A program made the translations under genes and the position numbers. A DNA stretch of 14,908 bases from an uncultured Parabacteroides sp. (GTDB taxonomy: Bacteria; Bacteroidota; Bacteroidia; Bacteroidales; Tannerellaceae), in contig USAD01000029.1 of NCBI GenBank assembly GCA_900552415.1, positions 1 through 14,908 on the forward strand. Reading direction: 5' to 3'. Position 1 is the stretch's first letter, and the number at the start of each line of letters is the position of its first letter. The notes under the pieces are model-generated. The model worked only from the letters and a program-made list of their open reading frames with translations. It did no database searches and was not told where the DNA came from. This document shows, in pieces, positions 7,141 through 14,253 of the stretch.

Positions 7141-10100
7141 GCCGAACATATCCGCGTTCACGATCATCGTGTCTTTCTTCTGCTTGGCTTTGGTCGGTTT
7201 GGCCTTGGTCCCGCTGTTGCCCGTGCGTCTCTCGCCCTCACGCGAGTTGCCCCAGCTTTCGGTCAGTTTCCAGATGTATGGCAATTCCGCGCGGACAATC
7301 GAGATGGAAGCCACCTCGAAGCTGGAGTCCATGTTGTCGAGGATCGGTGGCATTCGCCGGATGACCTCGACCTCGGGGAATGGTTATGGGGAAATCACGA
7401 TGGAGCTGGATCATCATGCCGATATTGACGTGATTCGCTTTGAGGCTTCGTCCATTATCAGGCAGACCTGGCCGAGCTTGCCCGAGAATATGTCCTATCC
7501 GATCATCGCGGCCAGCCGCCCCGACGAGAAGGAGGATCGGCCATTTTTGAGCTATACCTTGAACGCGCCCGCCTCGCCCATTTTTATCCAGCGGTATGCG
7601 GAAGAGCGGGTCAAGCCAAGGCTGAGCGGCATTCCCGGCATCTACAGGATCGATGTCGAGGGCGCGACGCCGATGGAGTGGCAATTGGTCTATGATACCC
7701 ATCAGTTGGAACAGTTGGAGATTGACCTGGATCAGGTGATCGAGGCGATCGGCCATTATTATCAGGAGGAATTCTTGGGGATCGTGAACGTCAGTCTGGG
7801 GCAGTCGACGAACGAGTGGATCCGTTTGGCCCTGATGCCCGATCGGGACAGTGAGGGTTTTGAGCCCTCGAGGATTGCGGTGGCCAACAGGAAGGGGAAA
7901 TTGATCCGTCTGGACCAGGTCTTGCGGGTCTCTCATCGGGAGGAGGAGCCGACCAGCTATTTCCGGATCAACGGCCTAAACTCGGTTTATCTCTCGATCC
8001 GGGCGGAGAAGACCGCCAACCAGTTGAGCCTGGCCAAGCAGGTGAAAGAGGCGATGGCCGACTTGCGTGAGAGCTTGCCGGCCGGTTATGAAATGCACGT
8101 CAGCTACGACGCGACGGAATATATCCAGAAGGAGTTGGACACGATCTACTTGCGGACGGGCTTCACGATCTTGATCCTGTTGCTGTTCGTGTGGGTCATC
8201 ACCCGGGAATCCCGCTACCTGCTCCTGATCGTGATCAGCCTGACGGTGAATCTTTGTGTCGCCGTGATCTTCTATTACCTGTTGCGGCTGGAGATACAGC
8301 TTTATTCGTTGGCGGGCATCACCATTTCCCTGAGTCTCGTGATTGATAACACGATCGTGATGACCGACCACATCCGTAACCGGCACGACCGGAAGGCCTT
8401 CCTCTCGATCCTGGCGGCGACGTTGACCACGATCGGCGCGTTGGTGATCATCTTCTTCCTTGATGAGAAGATCCGGTTGAACTTGCAGGATTTCGCGGCC
8501 GTGATTATCATTAACCTGGCGGTCTCCCTGGCGATCGCCCTTTTCCTGGTCCCGGCGTTGATCGAGCGTTTCCGGCTGGAGGAGCGGAAAGGGGAAGCCG
8601 GGCAACTGCCCCGTTTCTGGCGGCGTTTCCCCGTCTGGTTCTCCCGTTATTACGGCAGGCAGATCACTTTTATGTGTCGTTGGCGCAAGACGGTTTGCCT
8701 TCTTTTGCTTCTGGCGTTTGGCATCCCGGTCTTCCTCTTGCCCGAGAAGATAGAGTATCCGGACCCGAAAGAGAAACGGGTGTTGACGGCCAACGATACG
8801 CTCATGATCGAGAAATACAACGAGTTCGTGAGCAAGCCGATCTGGAAAGAGACCATAAAGCCCATCGTGGACAAGGCCTTGGGTGGTACGTTGAGGCTCT
8901 TTGTCGAGAAGGTCTATGAGGGGAGTTACTTCACCCGCGATGAGGAGACCGTGTTGTCGATCAGCGCCTCGTTGCCCAGCGGGACGACGCTCGAGCAGAC
9001 CAATCATCTGGTCGGGCGGATGGAGGCTTACCTGAGCGGCTTCAAGGAGATCCGGCAATTCCAAACCTCGATCTACAATCCGCAACAGGCATTGATCAAT
9101 GTCTATTTCACGAGAGAGGCCGAGCGTTCGGGCTTTCCTTATGTCCTGAAGAGCCAGGTCGTCAGCAAGGCGCTCGAGCTTGGCGGCGGAAGCTGGAGCG
9201 TGTTCGGCTTGATGGATCAGGGGTTCAGTAACGACGTGCGCGAGTATGCCGGATCTTATCGGATAGAGATGCTGGGATATAATTATGATGAGCTGTTGGT
9301 GTGGGCGGAGCGCTTGAAGGAGCAACTCCTGACCTATCGAAGGATCAAGGAGGTCCAGGTCAATGCCCGGTTCTCTTGGTGGAAGAGCGACTATCAGGAG
9401 TTTGTCTTTCGGGTCGAGCCGGAAGGGCTGGCCCGGGCCTCGGTCGATCCCTTGCGGTTGTTCGCCTCGACAAGGACTTTGATGGGGCGTGATAACCCTG
9501 CCGGCTCGATCGTGGTGGATGGTGAGTTGGAGAACTTGCGCCTGACCTCGCGGCAAGCGGATGAGTATGACACCTGGAGCTTGGTGAACCTGCCGGTCCG
9601 GGTTGGGGAGAGAAACCTCAAGCTGGCGGAGGTCGGGAAGATGACCAAGGAGCAGATCCCTCAGGAGGTGGTGAAAGAGGACCAGCAATACCGGCTCTGC
9701 CTGCAATATGAGTATGTGGGGTCCGGCAATCAGGGACGGCGGATCCAGGAGCGGGTCTTGAATGAGTTCAATCGCCAGTTGCCGATGGGCTACACGGCGC
9801 GGCCCGATGATACTGCCTTCTATTGGGGAGGCGAGGAGAGCGGGCAATATTGGTTGCTGGCCTTGATCATCGTGATCATCTTCTTTACTACCAGCATCCT
9901 GTTCAATTCCCTGTGGCAACCCTTGTCCGTGATTTTCGTGATCCCGGTCTCTTACATTGGCGTGTTCCTGACGTTCTATCTGTTCCACCTTAATTTTGAT
10001 CAGGGTGGTTTCGCCTCGTTCGTCTTGTTGTGCGGCATTACGGTTAATGCCAGCATCTATATCCTGAACGAGTATAATCGCCTGCGGGAATGGAAACCGT

Positions 10101-10324
10101 CCATGTCGCCCCTGGCGGCCTATCTGAAGGCTTGGAACGCGAAGATTGTCCCGATTTTCCTGACGGTGGTCTCGACCATATTGGGCTTCGTTCCCTTCCT
10201 GATCGGTGTGGACAAGGAGGCTTTCTGGTTCCCGTTAGCCGCCGGGACGATCGGTGGCTTGGCCCTGTCGGTGGTGGGCATTTTCTTCTTCTTGCCTGTT
10301 TTTAGCCGGATTGGGAATCATTGA
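7130..10324 (+). CDS. RND efflux permease 2 (AcrB/CusA superfamily)
   Basis: This second RND-type permease, 1064 residues from the ATG at 7130, starts MDYKPNISAFTIIVSFFCLA, the usual cytoplasmic tip plus TM1. An upstream TTG in the same frame would add 14 residues lying deep inside the TolC-like gene and is less likely. It has periplasmic porter loops (residues 35-335 and 540-905), TM2-6 at 340-490, TM7 near 520-537 and TM8-12 at 907-1058. TM4 reads SLVIDNTIVMTDHI, with one Asp (406) followed by Asn. TM10 reads GITVNASIYILNEY, with Asn973 where AcrB has the relay lysine. It is clearly diverged from permease 1, for example in the porter loops. Having two permeases in one operon suggests either a mixed trimer, as known for MdtB/MdtC, or two alternative pumps sharing adaptor and channel (inference). 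The start overlaps the TolC-like gene by 11 bases. Confidence 0.93.
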   Translation: MDYKPNISAFTIIVSFFCLALVGLALVPLLPVRLSPSRELPQLSVSFQMYGNSARTIEMEATSKLESMLSRIGGIRRMTSTSGNGYGEITMELDHHADIDVIRFEASSIIRQTWPSLPENMSYPIIAASRPDEKEDRPFLSYTLNAPASPIFIQRYAEERVKPRLSGIPGIYRIDVEGATPMEWQLVYDTHQLEQLEIDLDQVIEAIGHYYQEEFLGIVNVSLGQSTNEWIRLALMPDRDSEGFEPSRIAVANRKGKLIRLDQVLRVSHREEEPTSYFRINGLNSVYLSIRAEKTANQLSLAKQVKEAMADLRESLPAGYEMHVSYDATEYIQKELDTIYLRTGFTILILLLFVWVITRESRYLLLIVISLTVNLCVAVIFYYLLRLEIQLYSLAGITISLSLVIDNTIVMTDHIRNRHDRKAFLSILAATLTTIGALVIIFFLDEKIRLNLQDFAAVIIINLAVSLAIALFLVPALIERFRLEERKGEAGQLPRFWRRFPVWFSRYYGRQITFMCRWRKTVCLLLLLAFGIPVFLLPEKIEYPDPKEKRVLTANDTLMIEKYNEFVSKPIWKETIKPIVDKALGGTLRLFVEKVYEGSYFTRDEETVLSISASLPSGTTLEQTNHLVGRMEAYLSGFKEIRQFQTSIYNPQQALINVYFTREAERSGFPYVLKSQVVSKALELGGGSWSVFGLMDQGFSNDVREYAGSYRIEMLGYNYDELLVWAERLKEQLLTYRRIKEVQVNARFSWWKSDYQEFVFRVEPEGLARASVDPLRLFASTRTLMGRDNPAGSIVVDGELENLRLTSRQADEYDTWSLVNLPVRVGERNLKLAEVGKMTKEQIPQEVVKEDQQYRLCLQYEYVGSGNQGRRIQERVLNEFNRQLPMGYTARPDDTAFYWGGEESGQYWLLALIIVIIFFTTSILFNSLWQPLSVIFVIPVSYIGVFLTFYLFHLNFDQGGFASFVLLCGITVNASIYILNEYNRLREWKPSMSPLAAYLKAWNAKIVPIFLTVVSTILGFVPFLIGVDKEAFWFPLAAGTIGGLALSVVGIFFFLPVFSRIGNH

Positions 10325-10362
10325 GATGGTTTTACGATGGTTCCCCTTTGAAAGGAAAAGTT

Positions 10363-10370
10363 TATCTTTG
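10363..10370 (+). promoter_or_regulatory. Possible -7 promoter element for the TPR regulator gene
   Basis: TATCTTTG at 10363-10370 is a perfect TAnnTTTG -7 motif in the 102-base gap after permease 2, placing transcription start near 10377, about 50 bases before the ATG. The -33 element is weak: the nearest TTTG (10347-10350) is only 12 bases away, against the usual 19 to 21. The call rests on the -7 box alone. Confidence 0.45.
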
Positions 10371-10426
10371 CGTAAAGAGATCGAATTAAACAAACGAACG
10401 CTTATGAGTCCACGATTATATAAGAG

Positions 10427-12169
10427 ATGATGATGAACCAATGGAAATATCTTTTCGGGCTTTTGCTCCTGTTTCTCCTCGCCTGTAGTCGGGCGGGCGA
10501 GCATGAGGCGCTGTTTCGGCAAGTGGAGAGCGTCGTGAATGACCATCCGGATAGCGCGATGGTGTTGCTCCAGCGCATAGAGGAACCCGAACGGCTGGAC
10601 TCGGCGGACTGGGCCCGCTGGGCATTGCTGACGACACAGGCCCGCGACAAGGCTTTCATCCGTCATACGACCGACTCGGTCATCAACCGGGTGGCCGATT
10701 ATTACCAACGCTTTGGCGATAACCATCAGAAGGCCTTGGCCTATTATTATAAAGGTAGAGTTAATAATGATCTGGGAAAACTAAAGGAAGCGACAAATGC
10801 TTATTTGAAAGCATATAATTATGTAAAGGAAACAGATGATGATTTAGCTTTCCGAATTCTTACGCAAACGGGAACTCTCTATGCGCATCAAGGTTTTGAA
10901 TTTCAGGCGTTAGAAGTTTATCAAGAAGGCCTTAATATCGCTTTGCGATCACATGATAGTGTAAATATAGCTTATGGTTATGCTTATTTGGGAAGAATTA
11001 AAGGTCTAGAACAAGATTGGGAACAAGCGGCTGGCTTTTACCAAGAGGGTTTACGAATAGCGGAGCAGGTAAAAGATAATCAATCTATAGGTCTTTGTGT
11101 TCAAGAATTATTAGGTATTTATACTAGAGATAATAAGATTGATGAAGCGATTAAGTTGGTTGACCGTTTAAAAGCTTTTAATCTTTCAAGTGAAAACCTC
11201 GATAAAGGGAGTTTTCATTTTGTAATTGGTAATTTTTATAGGGATTTGAATTTGATTGATAGTGCTAATGTATATTTAAATAAAGCAATAGAATTCGGAA
11301 ATATTTATACTAAACGTTCAGCTTATCAAACGCTCTATTTTATGTATCGAGATATGGGACGCCATGAGGAGGCGATAAAATATAATGACCTCTATCAGTT
11401 TTGTCGGGATTCCATCGCGAAGATGGGCAACGCTTCGGATCTCTATCAGGTGAAGGAGGCGCATGAGGTTGTTAATCGCCAGGCGGTAGATACGCGGCGT
11501 TGGTTGTTGGCTGGTACGGTTGTATTGGCTCTGTTGGTCGCTTTGGGTTATTCCTATTATTGTTACCGGACCAATAGGAGACGGTTGGAGCGGCAAATTC
11601 TCTATTTGCGGCAAATGGAGGAGCGATTGAAAGATGAGTTGAAGGAGGGCATCAATCAAGATCAAGATTTCAGGCGAAAGCGAAACCAAGAGATTATAGA
11701 TCGACTGACTCATGATTTGGCGGCTGTTCAAAAACAATTGGAGCAGGAGACTGCCAAATGGCGGACGAAATATGCCAAGGCGCAAGAATTGGCCAAGAGC
11801 TACAAGAAGGAGTTGCGCCAGTATGCCGATGGGCCGTTGGCCGAACGCCGCCCCTTCGAGGAGGTGCTGGACCAGTTGCGCAAGGAGCCTCGGGTGTTGA
11901 GCGAACAGGAGCGGCAGGAGCTCCGGCTCTTTATGGATGCCCAAAACAACTCTTTCACGGTCCGTTTGTTGGAGGCGAATCCCGAACTGAAGGCGGGCGA
12001 TCTTTTACTTTGTTGCCTTATTCGGCTGGGTTTTTCGGGAAAGAGTTTGGCGACGTTGCTTGCCATCAACCTCAATTCGGTCACCAAACAGAAGCAAAGG
12101 CTGCGGGGCCGATTGGTCCAAAAGCCCGCTAACGACGCCGAATTGACCGACTATATCCGTAATTTCTGA
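10427..12169 (+). CDS. TPR lipoprotein with membrane span, coiled coil and C-terminal HTH (putative one-component regulator)
   Basis: The 580-residue protein starts at one of three consecutive ATGs (10427, 10430, 10433). Residues 4-20 are a lipoprotein signal with lipobox LLAC (Cys20). Residues 25-330 are helical with TPR-like repeats (KALAYYYKGRVNNDLGKLKEA, IAYGYAYLGRIKGLEQDWEQA, RHEEAIKYNDLY). One hydrophobic span lies at 359-380 (WLLAGTVVLALLVALGYSYY) and is followed by RTNRRR, which fixes the C-terminus in the cytoplasm. A charged coiled coil covers about 382-465. The last 60 residues (DLLLCCLIRLGFSGKSLATL, then INLNSVTKQKQRLRGRL) resemble a GerE/LuxR-like HTH. The layout, typical of Bacteroidetes TPR regulators, suggests a periplasmic sensor joined directly to a DNA-binding domain. 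DNA for residues 105-320 is strikingly AT-rich against its flanks. A paralog starts at 14254. The target genes are unknown. Confidence 0.85.
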   Translation: MMMNQWKYLFGLLLLFLLACSRAGEHEALFRQVESVVNDHPDSAMVLLQRIEEPERLDSADWARWALLTTQARDKAFIRHTTDSVINRVADYYQRFGDNHQKALAYYYKGRVNNDLGKLKEATNAYLKAYNYVKETDDDLAFRILTQTGTLYAHQGFEFQALEVYQEGLNIALRSHDSVNIAYGYAYLGRIKGLEQDWEQAAGFYQEGLRIAEQVKDNQSIGLCVQELLGIYTRDNKIDEAIKLVDRLKAFNLSSENLDKGSFHFVIGNFYRDLNLIDSANVYLNKAIEFGNIYTKRSAYQTLYFMYRDMGRHEEAIKYNDLYQFCRDSIAKMGNASDLYQVKEAHEVVNRQAVDTRRWLLAGTVVLALLVALGYSYYCYRTNRRRLERQILYLRQMEERLKDELKEGINQDQDFRRKRNQEIIDRLTHDLAAVQKQLEQETAKWRTKYAKAQELAKSYKKELRQYADGPLAERRPFEEVLDQLRKEPRVLSEQERQELRLFMDAQNNSFTVRLLEANPELKAGDLLLCCLIRLGFSGKSLATLLAINLNSVTKQKQRLRGRLVQKPANDAELTDYIRNF

Positions 12170-12188
12170 TTTCCCGGCTTATTCCTGT

Positions 12189-12212
12189 CACCCTGTTTTA
12201 GGGAGTGTTTTT
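12189..12212 (+). terminator. Weak possible terminator after the TPR regulator
   Basis: CCCT (12191-12194) and AGGG (12200-12203) can pair around a GTTTT loop, with an imperfect extension to CAC/GTG, followed by TTTTT (12208-12212). It lies 20 bases after the stop at 12169. The stem is short, so the support is modest. Confidence 0.3.
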
Positions 12213-12281
12213 AAATATAAGTTGTTTATAATCAATAAATAATACTTGCTTGGGAGATGACAGAAATTGTCACTATAAATA

Positions 12282-12313
12282 TTTGACCTGTTTTTTGTAA
12301 AAACTGAACTTTG
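12282..12313 (+). promoter_or_regulatory. Probable promoter of the HU-related gene
   Basis: TTTG (12282-12285) is followed after exactly 20 bases by GAACTTTG (12306-12313), one mismatch from TAnnTTTG. Transcription would start near 12320, leaving an unusually long leader of about 185 bases that includes all four 23-bp repeats. Confidence 0.5.
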
Positions 12314-12358
12314 CGGCGAAACGAATAATCAAACAGAGTTATCATAAACTCTTGGAAG

Positions 12359-12450
12359 CACATACGAAAGTGTCCCGTCGACACTTACGTATGTCTCTTG
12401 CCGACACTTACGTATGTGTCATGGGGAGAGATACGTATGTGTCTGCCAAT
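12359..12450. repeat. Four 23-bp tandem near-palindromic repeats (operator or iteron-like array)
   Basis: Four units of exactly 23 bases start at 12359, 12382, 12405 and 12428. Each contains TACGTATGT (unit 1: TACGAAAGT) at the same offset (12363, 12386, 12409, 12432). Each unit centres on an 18-base near-palindrome of the form GACACWTACGTAWGTGTC. Units 2 and 3 are the best, unit 1 has a damaged core and unit 4 a damaged left arm. The array ends 54 bases before the ATG of the HU-related gene. Regular spacing of about two helical turns, with a dyad per unit, suggests cooperative binding of a dimeric protein. As RNA, each unit could fold into a small hairpin. Confidence 0.85.
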
Positions 12451-12503
12451 GATTGTCTAATCCATATAATTCACTAATTTATAAACAAATAAAAAGTTTT
12501 ATC

Positions 12504-12992
12504 ATGGGAACACCCTACAAACTATTGAAACGGAAAAACCCGCAAGACCGTGAGGCGGCAGCGAAGTGGTATGCGGTCCCCAAAACGGGAGGGCCAGCGG
12601 ATGAGAACGTCATGTCCCGTTTGGCTACGGAAGACACCACAATGGCGGACTTTGAGTTGGAGGGAGCCTCCAAGCTCATCTCAAAATGGATTTATAACCA
12701 GATCATGAATGGCAAGCGGGCGAAGATACCCGGCTTGGGAACATTCCGGATCACGTTCGGAAGCCAGGGCGTGGACGACATTCGCGACTTCCATACGGGT
12801 TTGATCCGAAATATCAAGATCAATTTCATTCCCGACTCCAATTTGCGATCGAACGTTTTGCGTGATATCACCTTTGAGGACGCGGGTGTCGAGGAGGACG
12901 ATGTTTACTATGGTTCGTTGGCGAATTACAAAAAGGTGAAAGGCCTTGACGGTAGCGGTACGGAAGGAGGCGGTACGCCCGGCGGGGTTTGA
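12504..12992 (+). CDS. HU-related DNA-binding protein with Gly-rich tail
   Basis: The 162-residue protein from ATG 12504 begins MGTPYKLLKRKNPQDREAAA and has the core of the Bacteroidetes HU-related (HU-HIG type) proteins. An N-terminal strand reads KWYAVPKTGG, and HU-like helices follow at residues 33-70 (VMSRLATEDTTMADFELEGA, then LISKWIYNQIMNGKRAKIPG). Next are GLGTFRITFGSQGV, DFHTGLIRNIKINFIPDSNL and a short acidic region. The tail (GSGTEGGGTPGGV) is Gly-rich, as in relatives. It probably binds DNA in the nucleoid, but a specific role is not known for this subfamily. The frame is open upstream to about 12453, but no ATG lies there and the family N-terminus starts at 12504. Its upstream palindromic repeats may be its own binding sites (inference). 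The next gene is 61 bases downstream with no clear promoter between, so they may be co-transcribed. Confidence 0.85.
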   Translation: MGTPYKLLKRKNPQDREAAAKWYAVPKTGGPADENVMSRLATEDTTMADFELEGASKLISKWIYNQIMNGKRAKIPGLGTFRITFGSQGVDDIRDFHTGLIRNIKINFIPDSNLRSNVLRDITFEDAGVEEDDVYYGSLANYKKVKGLDGSGTEGGGTPGGV

Positions 12993-13053
12993 ATAGATAA
13001 AATGATAGGCTTTTGCTGTTTGGGTAAATATGAATTTATAGAATAATAATCTT

Positions 13054-14196
13054 ATGGCATTCTCAAGAAAAATTCAAGAGGCATGGGGCAACCGATGGTA
13101 TGCTTTGCCTCTTTTGGCCCTGATGGGGCTGTTCTCCTGCGTGGGAGAAAAGAATCCGGAAGTTTTACCCTCTGTTAATCTTACGGACGTAACCAACCGG
13201 ACAGAGATCAAGTTATCCGACGTGACAAGCGACGTGACTTACGTTAAGCTGGAGACGAACGACTCGTGCCTGATCGGTAATAATTTCCAGCTTTATGCGG
13301 ACGACCAATACGTTTTCTCGTTCTCCAATGGGCAGATCTACCTGTTCGACCGGAAAGATGGACATTTCGTGCGGGCCATCTCGAAGCGGGGCGAGGGACC
13401 GGGCGAGTATTCTCGGATAACCCGTCAGTTACCGGTGAACGAACGTGAGCGGAGTATTTCCGCCTATACGGGTAAAGGGTTGATAACTTACTCTTATGAG
13501 GGTGAGATGATCAGCCAGGTGAACCGTCCGGAAAACGCTGCCTGTTTCGACTTGGTACGGGTGGCTCCAGATCTTTATGCGGGTTATCAGTTTAATATGC
13601 CGGACAAGTTGATATTGTTCGACAAGAATGGGAATGAGGTGAAGCGTGTGGCTAATCCGAAGGTGGCTGAAACGAACGCTTTTTTGGTGCCCAATTGTGG
13701 CTTCTTCGAGTACGACAATCAGGTGAACCTGTTTGAGTCTTTAGGCGATACGATCTACTCGATCAGTCCGGCTGGCGACTTGTCTGCCCGTTATCGGCTG
13801 GATTGGGGCAGCCATCAGATCGTGATTGAGAATATGAGCGACCAAGTTGCCGCAAAAGAGTATTGTTATCCACAAATGATTGGTGAGACCGGTGATTTCC
13901 TGTTTATCAGCTATATTTATCAGACCAAGCCCGCTTTGTCTCTTTATAATAAGCGGACAAAGCAGGTTACACATGCCGCAGAGGGTGGTACGTTGACGAA
14001 CGACGTAGATGGTTTCGCGCCTACGACGCTCTCTTCGGTATCCAACGGTCGCCTGGTGGGTTATGTCAATGCGGAGACATTCTTGGAATGGTCGGAAAGC
14101 GAATCCGGCGATTGGGCCTCGAATCCCAAATTGGCTCCATTGAAATCGACCGGCGAGATGGATAACCCGATTGTTGTCATTGGGCAGTTACATTAA
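13054..14196 (+). CDS. 6-bladed beta-propeller lipoprotein (BF3164-like)
   Basis: The 380-residue protein starts at ATG 13054. Residues 1-28 form a signal (WYALPLLALMGLFSC) with lipobox LFSC and Cys29, so it should be lipid-anchored in the envelope. The mature part has repeated beta-rich segments and the family hallmark GEGPGEY at 113-119 (SKRGEGPGEYSRI), preceded by IYLFDRKDGHFVRAI, a typical propeller blade. This matches the 6-bladed beta-propeller family (PF17170/BF3164-like) that is abundant in gut Bacteroidales. The function is not established; a binding or sensing role in the periplasm or at the surface is plausible. It sits between an HU-related gene and a TPR lipoprotein regulator. 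A hairpin follows the stop by 18 bases. Confidence 0.85.
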   Translation: MAFSRKIQEAWGNRWYALPLLALMGLFSCVGEKNPEVLPSVNLTDVTNRTEIKLSDVTSDVTYVKLETNDSCLIGNNFQLYADDQYVFSFSNGQIYLFDRKDGHFVRAISKRGEGPGEYSRITRQLPVNERERSISAYTGKGLITYSYEGEMISQVNRPENAACFDLVRVAPDLYAGYQFNMPDKLILFDKNGNEVKRVANPKVAETNAFLVPNCGFFEYDNQVNLFESLGDTIYSISPAGDLSARYRLDWGSHQIVIENMSDQVAAKEYCYPQMIGETGDFLFISYIYQTKPALSLYNKRTKQVTHAAEGGTLTNDVDGFAPTTLSSVSNGRLVGYVNAETFLEWSESESGDWASNPKLAPLKSTGEMDNPIVVIGQLH

Positions 14197-14214
14197 TGAT
14201 TATATAATATTTGT

Positions 14215-14248
14215 AAGGGCGGGGATAACTCGCCCTTCTGTTTGTTTG
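14215..14248 (+). terminator. Intrinsic terminator or attenuator after the beta-propeller gene
   Basis: AAGGGCG (14215-14221) pairs perfectly with CGCCCTT (14231-14237) around a 9-base loop and is followed by a T-rich run (CTGTTTGTTTG). The next gene begins only 17 bases after the stem's right arm, and no complete promoter was seen between. The hairpin may therefore let some transcription through. Confidence 0.6.
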
Positions 14249-14253
14249 TATTA

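Larger units (their letters stand above)
12170..12503. other. Intergenic region upstream of the HU-related gene
   Basis: No gene is visible. From left to right it holds a weak terminator-like hairpin, an AT-rich stretch, a promoter candidate (12282-12313), the 23-bp repeat array (12359-12450) and a short AT-rich leader. Such a long, structured upstream region for a small gene points to regulated expression. Confidence 0.7.

Noticed and set aside
7976..9988. A 670-codon open frame on the minus strand
   Set aside because: It is the antisense shadow of permease 2. The GC-rich codon bias of the plus strand keeps the opposite frame open. The protein is a low-complexity mix of His, Gln, Asp, Leu and Pro with no domain.
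12359..12450. A small CRISPR array
   Set aside because: The units are contiguous at 23 bases with no variable spacers, and no cas genes are nearby.
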